Both the position numbers and the translations under genes were made by a program. Source: Lamellibrachia columna (Eukaryota; Annelida; Polychaeta; Sabellida; Siboglinidae). From it: a stretch of 64,000 nt of DNA. The notes under the pieces are model-generated. The model was not told the DNA's origin. It made no database searches and was given only the letters and a program-made list of their open reading frames with translations. This document shows positions 11,015 to 23,900 of the stretch, piece after piece (the first letter of the stretch is position 1; every line of letters starts with the position of its first letter). Location of the stretch: positions 39,803,753 through 39,867,752 of the forward strand of contig OY759271.1 in the NCBI GenBank assembly GCA_963662155.1, in the 5' to 3' direction.

Positions 11015-14000
11015 GTAAGCAGATATGTTTTCACCAAAACAGATATTCATAGCTACAAGTCAAACGCTTCTTGCGTTCATCTTCGACAAGGATACGCGTC
11101 GTAACTGAGGACAGAAGAAACACTAATAATTACTAACGTCACAACAGTGCAAGAATATGCCTATACGTTTTACAACATTGACAAATTTGGTTGTTCTCAA
11201 ACCAAAAACCGCATTACATACAAACAATGAATCATGTGCAAACATGGCTAGGAGTTGTGCATAGGCATAGGCTATACAGTTAAAACTGTACATTTTAAAT
11301 ATAAAAAGTCCCACGGTACCGGTCAAAATTGCTAGCCGCAGTGTGTTAAAAATTGGTATGCACACACGTCTCATTCGAGAAATGCACCACTTCAGTCAAA
11401 CAATCATATGTCAATGATAAACAAACAACAAATGAACGTGTCAAGTGTGCTGGGATATTCTTCGATATTGCAGAATAATACATCGTTTTAGCATATGATG
11501 AATTGGCAAAAATCCATACTATCTAGTGTAACAAACCATATTCCTGTGTTTTACAAAACCGTTAGCTTGTTTGTCATATAGAGACTACCCGTGGGGTATA
11601 CACACAGCTGGACCGGGAACGCTTTCTCGGTGTCTGTAAAAACGGTTGACGCGCTGCAATCACGCTTAAGCGTGGCAATCACGCGCAACTGAATCGGTCG
11701 TTCAACCCTTCTTCAAAGAAATATATCCTTGCTTGAGTAGGTTTATACGCAACGTTAGTGTTATTGTGTAGCATCAGACGGACGTTTCAACAACACACAG
11801 GCCCTTAATGCACTGCTCGTCTGCGGCTATTGCCGATGTCGTCTTTGAGTTGTATCAAAACGGCGTATATTTATACATGGACGAATATTTTATACATGAA
11901 TAGATCTAGAAAGTAGATATTTTGAACCAGTAACTTCATTATGACAATTAATATTAATTTTTTTTTTTAAAGTAGGCATAATACTGTTCAGAATTAAGAA
12001 TGGTATTTAGGGACTATATTTATGTTTCCAGACAAAATTAATTATGAAATTACTTTATTTTGGTAACGGATTAAGATAATAAATGTTAACGTCGGTATTG
12101 GTTTATACTGATGTTTAAAACTAGAATTTTCTCTTTTGTTATATCGCTGATTTGTTCTACAAACAATGCAGTGTCATTTAGATTCCAGACCTTATTTTGA
12201 CCAAAGACAATTAATTTTAATCATGTACACGGCTAAGCGACCACTGACTTAGTCAAGCCTAATACCTTCCCATGCTTGGCACTTCCAAGCGTTTGTCCCG
12301 ACAATTAAGGAACTGGATTTAAACGCACCCGTTTCCGCTGGGAAAAAATTACTTGCACTCCTTGAAAAGTTTGTTTATGGGAGTTAATTGTTTTTTCCTG
12401 TCATGCATAATTAGGCATTTGACATATATAGCGGTGGAAATTTAGAGGAACTGCGTAATTGCCGGGTCTGTGTGTGACATTGACAAGTGTATTTAGGAAT
12501 CAATAAGGGCTACCCTCCCCGCCACCAAGTCGTAACAAGCCGCCTGGGCACAGATTAACGCTTGCAACTCACTGCCTACATGTTTAGCTGACATCAATCT
12601 ACTGCCGTGCTAATGACATCATCACCTTAACTGCCCTACTTCGTGCTATTTTCGCATGAACACAGTCTGCCCATTTGCTTAGAAGAAATTGTCTCATTTG
12701 GGTCTGCACCTTCTCTTGGCAGTTCTTCGTTCCAGAAGATTAGGGGACGATATTTCGTCCGGCTCAAAATAAATCTATAATTGCTGTAAATGCCGATTTT
12801 GGAGAGGCACTGTCTGCTGTAGTAGAGGAGGCCTGCCCAGTGTCAGTGGCAGGAAATGTAAATGTAAGGGAGTCGGTCTCTTTCCTTTCTCTTTCTTCTT
12901 TTCTCTGCTTCAGGGCGTTAAATTTCAATGACAAGTAGGTTTACGAATGGAAGCCCGCCAGCTGGAAGCCCGTATATTCGTACGCATAATGTCTGGTTTC
13001 AGCTTTTGTTGTATTATTCATGAAATATTTCCGGCGATGTGTGTGAGACGGAAATATGTGCATGTGTTTGCATGCGATTTGAGTGTATGTCTTGTGTAGA
13101 ATAATGGCCAACACTCCTAAAGTGTTAAACGGTCAGGACTGTGTGCGCATGGAGTGATTGCTGCTTAGTCGTGTTTACTTGGAACTGAGTGTGGTTCTGT
13201 CATGCTGGTTATTATGTCTGATAGTGAGTTCCAATATCTTATTGTCCTGGGACTTCCAAAGATCTTTAATGATAGGGGACTCACAACAAAGATCTTTAAT
13301 GCTAGGGGACCCTCAACAAAGATCTTTCTTCTTCGTGTGGCTTCGGACAATTAACAGTATTTCCCGGTGTAATATTCATAGCGTTCCAAGAAACTGAAAC
13401 GCAAAACACAGTAACCTAGCAACAATCTGGTGACGGTGCGGCAAGCAGTGTCACACCCACGTGATCACGTAAACGCAATACAGTGGTGTAACGTGGTTGA
13501 TTTGTTGTGAGTGGAACTTAATGTTTCTGTAGATGGTGAGATTCTGGAGAGGAGAAATATAATATGATGTATATGAATAGCCCTAGATGATCAGCGTGGT
13601 TAAAGTGAAGCGATATCACGACTTGATTGTCATCACTTTTTTACAAGTTAACCATAATGTATAGTGTCTACAATGCACTCGCAGCCGGTTCCAACCGTCT
13701 GGTTCATAATTACATGAAGGCGTGCTCGCAAAATGAATCCGACATGTTCCCCCTAATTTGGTGATGGATTATTATGGTACACAGGGCCTAACGTAATTGT
13801 ACTTTCAATAGGGAATTAACAATGTCGGAAGAAAGCAAATTTTAACTAATCTCTTAATTTCATCACACAGAACGCGTAAAAACGAAACGATTTTTTTTTA
13901 ATTCTACGTTCGACAAAAAAGAAACAATAAAATCAATACAACCGACCCGCCTTTGATTGCTTCTCTTGTTTCTACGATAGGCCTACCTACGTTGCTGCTT

Positions 14001-17000
14001 GATGTCAATTTTCATGTTTCAATGTGCGCAATAAAGATAACAAATGGTAATTAAACGGTATTTTCCGACCCAAAATTATCCATGATGCCTCTGGTGAAGT
14101 AAAATTATTAGCGTGCCTGCGTGCGTGGTGCGTGCATGCGTGCGTGGTGCATACGTGCGTGCGTGCGTTGGATTCGAGCTTTCTCTCGCTAGATGGCATC
14201 ACTTTACAACTAGGTGCGTCATCTAGCGGGTTTATGAGAGACAGGAACCAGTTGTCACACGTGAACTGGCGAACACGGGTAGTTATTGGGTCAGCTCCAG
14301 CCCAGACCTAACGTAGCTAACTTCTTGGCTTTTAGTCAGGTATGTTAGCAACTTGATCGGGACACACCGGATAAAAGCACCAAGGCAAAGTTTTACCTTT
14401 TTGGTGCTACTTCTTGGACCTTGTCCTTGGGCTGGGTCCTGGATTTTTGTCGATAGATCATATCCTACCCCTGGCCTGGGGCGGGGCCTACCCCGGGCCT
14501 AGGCATAGATCTAGAATTCAGCAGTTTTATGCCACAGCCTATGCCTATGGGAAGTATGGCTATGCCATGACCATGCCGTGGGGCGGTATATCGGCCAAAA
14601 TAATTAAAAGTGTAAAAAATGCTGATTGTAGCCTCGTGTCGTGCCCCATATTGAAAACTTTTGGTTGAGATACTGATGTTTATTGTGTAACACCGTGAAA
14701 CCTGTGAAAAGAAATTACAACTATTAACAAACAGTTTTACACCATATCTATATGTAAATAGTATACTATACTAAAGGTGGCTGACCCAGTTACTCATCAA
14801 TGAATAAAATAGTCACACTAAGTGGTCTAAAGCTGGTTGCGCACATTCAGTGGTATGTTATCTTGTAAGTATTCCCATATGTTAACACATCTAACACAGC
14901 ATTGATATGATCAAGGCACAGACACATGCACTAACACAATGAATGTATAATCGAATAAGTAATGTCACTAGATACAACTGTCTCATATTTATACAGTACT
15001 ATGTGGATAGATAGCCTTATATTTTACAATGATAAGTTCGTAACATTTGGGAAAGTACATGGTACAGCGTACTATATTGTGATTGATGTTAACATCAAGT
15101 TTAACCACGAAAAACAAGACATTTGTAATACTAATACATTCTAAGTGATTCTTGGTAATTCATTAGTTTGCTACATGCCTCGTTGCATCTATAATATGGG
15201 ACTCAGGTAGTCAGACGTTCATAGAATAGTTCTTTGTTCTATTCTGTGGAAGCTGTCATGTCATTGGTGTAGGACAGATCACTAGGCAGAACACTGTGTT
15301 CCTACTCAATTTTGATTACAAGTTTAGATCATTATAGTGTCAACTAGTAATACATGTCATTTGGACTGATATACAACTAGGTGTTACATGAAACTATTAT
15401 CATAATCAGTTAGATACACAGACTCTTACTGCTAGGTAACATAAACAAAACTATGTTGCTCAGTGTACATGTTTTCCAAGGGTGTGAATCAACCATCTCC
15501 TGTAACTAATACAGGGGCCACAGGGTTTCCCTAAGGTGGGCAATTCACCTCCCATGGCCTGTAAAGTCCCAAACACAGGCTGTCTACACTAATGGATTTC
15601 AGGGGTGCCCTGGTCAGTGGCTCTCTGTGACAGCGCTGAGTGATGTGCTCACTAGACTGAGAGTGAATCAGCTATTGTGTTCACTGCATAGACATAAATA
15701 GAACACCTTGTTTTAGTAGGCAACCTTTCACATGGTTTGTCAAACAAATGCATAGAATGCAATGAATGTTGCAATGTGTACAGAATGAGTTACATGATAG
15801 TGGTTCATACAACGAAGAACAGGCAAACGACGACCAAAAAGGAGAGCCTCATTAAATGCAGATGACTTAATAAAGAAAAAAAATCTTATTAATGAGCTGA
15901 CATCTAGTAGAGTTTAAAAAAAGAGTTACAAATATGCATACACGCACACACACATTATTTATAAAAACTGAATCCTACCCATATAACATTTTATGTTGCA
16001 TTCAATCAATGTGACTACTGGGAAACACTTAATGTACACTCCCTCAAGAAAAACAAACGTATCTGTAATATATTGATTTTTCAGAACATTTTCGAAACTG
16101 TTACATTCATTCACATATACACTAACACAGCACAAACATTTGCGACATAAATTACCTGAAAATAACGAGATGTTAGATCCTGTCTTCTGTCGATTCGTAC
16201 AGCTGTAAGTCATACACCTATAGTAAAAAAGTTATAATTGTGCATTGCATGATAGTGGCCAGTTAAATAAAAACAAGGTATAAAAGAAAAATAGAATGCT
16301 ACAATACACTCAATCAGTGGTGTATTCAAGGCCATTGGCTTAATGTTTTTGATTTGTTACCATATTTTTCCATTGCGCCGCTACATGGTAGCATGGGTGA
16401 ATAGGCTTGGTCTCAGTTTGACAACACAATTGTAATAATAAGGTGTGTGAACAATTAATTTATACAATTGATGCATTTTATGATAAAGTAGTGTTTAGAT
16501 GCGGATGAGAGAGATAGATAGAATTGCATCAATACTTAATAAACGTGTTAGAATTATGAATATATAAGCGAGTTTAATCCCATAATAACTAAGTATGACT
16601 AATTGCAATAAATAGCTTTAGTTTGCATTTTAAATTGGTATTCAGATGTAGAAATTTTTACATGAGCTAGAATGGAATTCCAGAACAAGGGGCCTGAGTA
16701 TTTCATTGTAATTTTTGTAAGTTGGTCCATGAATAAAGTACACAATGGAATTCCTAGTGTTGTAGTTTAACTATGTCTAGTTGATGAGCACCATGACACA
16801 AGTAAAAGTTTCATTAGAACTGATGTGCCATTTAAAACATTTTTGCCTGTTTGCCGAGGACTCCTTGGAACTATATCCACACCCCCCTAGTTTGAGAACC
16901 GCTGTATTCCGTCAGCAAGGGTTAAAAGGACTTGTTAAGTAGTTAATGCTCCTGTCCACTGGCGACTGCTGACTCTATTTGAATGAATACTTATGCCTTT

Positions 17001-17300
17001 TTCAGCACTTTCCATGATTGTTTATTATGACGTAATACTATTTAATGACGACACATGTTACACAGTAGTACTGAAGAATACACCTGCCGTTACATACCAT
17101 GACTACAACTAGCTACGTAATCAACCTAGTCTGCAATATATGTCAATCTACCACCGAAATAAGACGTATATTATTTGATATAGCATGTATAAGTGCTACA
17201 ATGTGATTGATGATAAAACCTGTCACCAGTTCGCTTCTTGTACCGACAATTGACAGATCGCATGTGACCAAATTTCCACACCTGTTGGAAAATAATGAAA
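11015..17300. other. Long stretch with no recognised gene
   Basis: Mostly AT-rich unique sequence. Short features are a GATCTTTAATG...AGGGGAC repeat of about 30 bp with two and a half copies at 13257-13330, and a GCGTGCGTGC tract at 14110-14170. Open frames stay under 85 codons and lack domain signatures. If the exon at 10860-11014 is real, part of this may be its intron. Confidence 0.45.
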
Positions 17301-17304
17301 AATA

Positions 17305-17435
17305 AGGTAATCTTTAGATCCCTATAAAATAAACTAGATGATAAGTGGGGTAATCTTTAGATCCCTATAAAATAAACTAGGTGATAAGTGGGGTAATCTT
17401 TAGATCCCTATAAAATAAACTAGGTGATAAGTGGG
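17305..17435. repeat. 43-bp tandem repeat, 3 copies
   Basis: Three nearly identical units, each containing GGTAATCTTTAGATCCCTAT and ending in ACTAGGTGATAAGTGG. Located about 560 bp upstream of the reductase start codon. Confidence 0.9.
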
Positions 17436-17760
17436 GTGACAATTTTTTCAAGATACCACAATATGTGATGACACAATACAAACTGTAAAATGGTGCATAT
17501 TATTATTTTTGTCCATTTCCAAACAAAATAGTGCACATTATAAAAAATTATTTTGTCTATTTCTAAACACGGTTGGTACACTTTCAGTTATTTTGGCTGC
17601 TTTGCTGTTTCAACCGTATGGTCGAATCTCATGAACCATGGGCACATGGTGTTCAATTAAAAAAGGCATTTAGAGGTTTTATATCTGGTCTGCCTCAGAA
17701 AATGCATTCTTACAATAGCCTTATCCCTCGCTGAGGTGCCCAAAGTCCAGATGTATGCAC

Positions 17761-17864
17761 GTGAATGACCGGCAATCGCCACAACTGGCAATCACCACCA
17801 CCGTTTATAGGTCGGCGATGGTGAATGACTGGCAATCTCCACCACCGTTTATAGGTCGGTGGTG
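17761..17864. repeat. Two-copy imperfect repeat upstream of the reductase gene
   Basis: Two related segments (17761-17820 and 17821-17864) share GTGAATGAC.GGCAATC.CCAC and CACCGTTTATAGGTCGG. They lie about 130 bp before the start codon, so they may fall in the promoter or 5' UTR, but no known control motif is visible. Confidence 0.6.
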
Positions 17865-17994
17865 GTGACAACCACCTTTCATAGCCTGGATTGCAAGAAG
17901 AAACATTTAATTTATGCTGGATTAAATACTGTTTATTTTTATAAAAATTTTAAACAACTGTTACAGAGGAAGTGTTGCATGTTTATGAGCAACA

Positions 17995-20900
17995 ATGGCC
18001 CTCAAAGTGAAGTTGCCAAGTGTGTACAAAAGGCTGCTAGTGACTAAACTCAGCACCAAATTTGGAGAAGCTGTTGAGCTGGTTTCCGAACCAATGCCCA
18101 CGCCAGGTCCTTCAGATGTTCTTGTCAAAAACAGGTATGTTATGCAGTTTATTTTTGTAACCATAAAATTGTTACATAAATGTTATACTCCATTTCGATA
18201 TCTAAAGAAATCTTTTTAAATATAGTTAAATAATAAAACAAAATGTTAAGTTTGTTTAGCAGTCCACTGTAAGTGTATGGGAGTAGGACAACAACCCCAA
18301 TATTGTAACTGGTTTAAGATATTTAAATGTTAAGTTTGTTAGCAGTCCACTGTAAGTGTATGGGAGTAGGACAACAACCCCAATATTGTAACTGGTTTAA
18401 GATATTTAAATGTTAAGTTTGTTAGCAGTCCACTGTAAGTGTATGGGAGTAGGACAACAACCCCAATATTGTAACTGGTTTAAGATATTTAAATGTTAAG
18501 TTTGTTAGCAGTCCACTGTAAGTGTATGGGAGTAGGACAACAACCCCAATATTGTAACTGGTTTAAGATATTTAAATGTTAAGTTTGTTAGCAGTCCACT
18601 GTAAGTGTATGGGAGTAGGACAACAACCCCAATATTGTAACTGGTTTAAGATATTTAAATGTTAAGTTTGTTAGCAGTCCACTGTAAGTGTATGGGAGTA
18701 GGACAACAACCCCAATATTGTAACTGGTTTAAGATATTTAAATGTTAAGTTTGTTAGCAGTCCACTGTAAGTGTATGGGAGTAGGACAACAACCCCAATA
18801 TTGTAACTGGTTTAAGATATTTAAATGTTAAGTTTGTTAGCAGTCCACTGTAAGTGTATGGGAGTAGGACAACAACCCCAATATTGTAACTGGTTTAAGA
18901 TATTTAAATGTTAAGTTTGTTAGCAGTCCACTGTAAGTGTATGGGAGTAGGACAACAACCCCAATATTGTAACTGGTTTAAGATATTTAAATGTTAAGTT
19001 TGTTAGCAGTCCACTGTAAGTGTATGGGAGTAGGACAACAACCCCAATATTGTAACTGGTTTAAGATATTTAAATGTTAAGTTTGTTAACAGTCCACTGT
19101 AAGTGTATGGGAGTAGGACAACAACCCCAATATTGTAACTGGTTTAAGATATTAATTTAAGGGAGAGAGGAAAATAATAGTTTGATTCATTAGACTCTTG
19201 GTTCATATAGTTTCACTGAGCTATAGTTCTAATTTTATTCCAGGTTTCTTGGAATTAATGCTTCAGACATTAATTACACAGCAGCAAGGTATGATCCGTC
19301 AGTGAAAGTCCCCTTCGAATGTGGCTTTGAGGTACGTATTAATTTATTTAGATATGATTTGCACTGCTTTGATGAGGTTTCTATCTTCATCAGAGATTTA
19401 TAATTGAACTAGTTTTAATATATCCTTACATGTGTATTAAAATTTTACTGAATTTGTTCTGGACAACTTGACAGTGCAGTAACATTTTAATGACATATTC
19501 TCAGGCTGGTGATTAATAATTCTGACTATGAATAATGATACTATTAAGACAGTTTGGAAATTTATTTGGAGCGTCAGTTTAACTTATGGAATACAATTTA
19601 CCTTTTGTTTCATCATATCAATAGACAGACTATATATTCTCTTTAGGAAATGTTTTAATTATTTTAAAATTACTGACTAGTTTTATAAATCATCTGAAGA
19701 TGGGTTATTCGGTAATAACTTGATAAACATGATCCTAATCAACCATATAGTATTATGCAACATCACTGAATAACTATTACTGATTGGTACAACTTTGTTA
19801 AATTGAATATAAATGCATATGATAAATGTTAGAAACAAGGATGATGGTTAGTGGAAAATGCAACCTAGAATGCTACGGCTAATATATTGAAAGAGTTGAT
19901 CATAAGCCTAAACATTTACAGGAATGCTATATTTGTCTTTTGTAAATCATTGTATGGATGTTTCCAGGCAGTTGGGGAAGTAGTATCTACAGGCAAACAA
20001 TGCCAGCGTTCACAAGTTGGCCAGGCTGTTGCCTATATGTATCCTGGGGCATTTTCAGAATATCTGGTAAGTAGATGCTGTCAGTAGCTAAGTGGTTATT
20101 TTCACCTCAGTTTGTTATCATTAAATGTGTTTCAGATATATTATAAACAGTACACATTCGTTCCCATAGATGTGATCAATTAAGTATTTAGAGGCAATAT
20201 GTTTATTAGAATAAAATTGCAATAAGTGTGGCACATTTTAGTCAGTTGAGCATTTTTGTAGAAAATGTCACAAATTATTGCAGCTTTTTGCCACTCATAA
20301 ATGCCAAAAAGACAGCATGGTTACACCTGCACAGAATGTGGCAGTGAGATAGGAGGCATTGTGTAAATAACAACAGATTCAGGTCACCTTATATAGTGAA
20401 GACTCTGTAGAAGTAGCACCCCTACAACTGTCCCGGTCAAGGGCTGAAGGTGAATGTGATCACTTATTTAAACCCATGACAAAATACTTACACTCCCTGT
20501 TTTGCATGGCACCACAATGCTTGATCGCTTGGGATTATTGAAATTCTGTACTATCATCGTGTTGTATTGGATTTAACCTCGTGCCTGCATCATGTTACAC
20601 TTGCTGCTCCCTGTCACCACTGTATCATAACTTGCAGGTCGTACCAGAGGCGTTTGTGATGCCTCTTCCAGCTGTCAAAGCTGAGTTTCTTCCCCTGATT
20701 GTGAGTGGCATGACAGCAGCGATTGCACTCGACAAGGTAGAGACAATTTGATAAAGAAACAATCGTGTATATAATATTATAATGATTTATTTCAGCCAAA
20801 AGTCCATATATATATACATACAATACAAGTACAAAAATATATAAATATACACACATGTTGTGCATTAAAAGTACATGTAGATAGAATAAAAAAATTAAAT

Positions 20901-23900
20901 ATATAAATATACACACATGTCGTGCAGTAAAAGTACATGTAAAACAAGTTAAGAAAATATATAAAAGTAGACACATCATGTATTAAAAGTATACAATTGA
21001 CCAATCCAATATTTAATCATTGGACTTCTGTAATAAATAAAAGTGTAAAAATAATTCACAAAAAGTAAATTATCGGACCTTTCTAAATGGCATAAAAAGC
21101 TAAATAATGATGAGCGAATATGCTGGGTGACAATTTGACAAGTGTAAAATTCTAAAACTGTTGTTATATGCAACAGTAATGCCTTTCAGACTCAGAGATT
21201 AATTTCATCAAACTGGTGATTTCAATATATTAATCTTTCACATATATCACATTACCTTTTTTCTTTGTTACATAACAAAGAAAAGGGTAAAATTTACTGT
21301 AAATGTCAGTTTGCAATGTACAAAAGAAATGAGTATTTTAAGCAGAAAACGATGTGGATGATTGCTTGACCACTCTCATAATTATATTACTAGAGCTTCT
21401 GTGATACACAGTAAATTGAATGTATTGGCTAAACTGTTCAGCACATAATATAATCTTACCTGTCTTAAAAATTTGGTAAATAACAACATTATATCTGTAA
21501 AATTATGGAATGATACAACATTGAACAAACAAAATGCCTGTTTCATTGGGCATCTAATATTCTACTAGAAGAAATATTTCTGACCTTTGTACACTAGTTT
21601 TTGAGAAATGATGGCAATACCTTTCAGGTGGGAGACATTCAGGAAGGTGAAACAGTGTTGGTGACAGGTAAGAACAGTGTCTTCCGATGCCTGAACAGGT
21701 AAGAACGGTGTCTTTCCATGCCTGCACAGGTAAGAACAGTGTCTTCCCATACCTGCACATGTAAGAACAGTGTCTTCCGATGCCTGCACAGGTAAGAACA
21801 GTGTCTTCCGATGCCTGCACAGGTAAGAGCAGTGTATTCCCATGCCTGCACAGGTAAGAGGGAAAAAACTTTCATACTTAAAGATCCCTCCTCAATTAAA
21901 CTTTTTCGCTCATCTCATTTCAGACTAATTTAACCAAAAATCGAATCTATCAACTAGTTAGCAAATGTGTTATGTAGATTTGCTGAAATCATCAAACTAT
22001 TAAATTATTTTTAACTGGGTCCTGTCAAAATTCAATGATAAAGGGACCTTAAAGGGTGCAAAAGTGGTCTTGCTCGGCTGTTCTAGGCTCACTTGCATGA
22101 CAATGTCTTGTACTAATCAAATGTTTATCAAGTTTGGAGAATAAAAGAATGTCCATTTTATTTTGAACACAACTATTGAAGTTAACTCAGTTCAACATTT
22201 CAACAATGCCCCATACTTTCTTGAAGAAGGTGACTGATGCTTGCTGAAACGTTGAAGTGAGTTAATTTTAATGGTTGAAATGGTTCAAAATCAATTTATA
22301 TTCAAGAGAACACAAGACAATATTTTATAGTAAACAGTTACTGAAAGCCTTAATAATCTTGCTGCAAACATGTGATGGTTAGTTCAAAAATCAGAAGCTG
22401 TTTTAATTGATATTGCTGGTTTCAATGATGTTGTTATATGTGTCATGTAATGATGTGTCATGTAATTATGTTCTGTTTGTTTCAGCTGCAGCTGGGGGTA
22501 CTGGGCAGCTGGCAGTAAGTACAAACACACGTGTACATGTTCGGGGTGTGGAGGGGAGTAGGTAGAGGTAGGTAGATAGATAAGAAATAAGTATTTTCAC
22601 AGTTCAACTGATATCTGCTTTCCAAGTTCAATTAAAATTATGAGATTTCACAGTTGTAACATAGTAACTACATATCTCTGGCATAAGTATGTTTAGGTGA
22701 ACTTGGCATTGTTTGTTATTAAATTATAACATCAAAGTTCATATACACTGATCACTGTTCATATGGAATAAGTAATGAAATGTTTTCCAGGAAAACAGTA
22801 TACGTAACCTCTAACAGTCACAATCATGGTTGCTTATAACAATTCAGTACTTTACCTATATAAACAGTTTTCAAAGCAGTTAAATTAGACAAATGAATTA
22901 TTAGGTAAGTAAGATAAGATGTATGTGGTAAGATAATTCTGCAACATTTTGGATAAACAGTAAATTGTGAAATGGACAAGCAGTAAACTTGCAATGGATA
23001 AGCAGTACAACTGTTTGAGTTAGTGAGGATTAAACATTTTCTTTTTGTGGAAAATTTGGGAGTTTACTCTGTTTTGTAAAGTGAATGAGATAATATATAA
23101 TAATATATAAAATACTTCTATTGCGCTAAAATCCTCGGGAGACCCAAGCTCGGCAGCGCACCAAAACAAAAGGGGTTAGGCAGTTCATAATCGATAAGCA
23201 GTTCCAGTTGTAAACAGTTGGATTGCTATGCTGGGGAGTTGTGGAGGATAAGCAAGTTTAAACAGGTGGGTTTTTAGTTTACAGTGAAATGTTGCAATAT
23301 AAATGAAGTGAAGCTCTGACTCTACATATTGTAGGTGCAGTGGGCACGTGAGAAAGGTTGTCACGTCATAGGCACCTGCTCCTCTGACAAGAAGGTGCAA
23401 TTCCTCAAGGTATGACAAGCGTGCTATGCTATGTGTGACAACATGCTATGTATGGCAACATGCTTCATTACATGATTTCATTATAGTAATTGTAGTATTT
23501 ATTCAAAAGTTTGGACACCCTGTATACACTGTTATATTCTTTGTCAAACGCAGAATTTCACTTCGCCAATTTGGTATTTAAAAAAACCTTGCATATATTC
23601 TTAATCAGAATTTCACATGTCTGTATAATAATAACCTTATTCTGTTTTGCCTATTGATGTTGATCTTGCTGTCATGCTGTGTCCAGATGACATTCGATTT
23701 GTCCAGAGAATGTACTTAAGTTTAAGTTTACTGGTAGGTTTACTGGATCGATTTATACAACTGGCTTGTTATCTTCCCACTCATTAGAGAGAGCATTACT
23801 CCTATTTGTGCAGTTTTCAAGATGATGCCAAGTGCAGCAGTTTTAAGATGACTCGACACACACAACTGTTTTATGCACAGTGAACCAAAGTGTTGTGGAA

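Noticed and set aside
22200..22270. CTGATG...GAAAC motif near TTGAAGAAGG, reminiscent of Penelope-like element hammerhead ribozymes; a similar CTGACGAAGACGG motif near 24218
   Set aside because: The required stems around the CTGA.GA and GAAA cores do not form by eye; probably decayed retroelement ends only.
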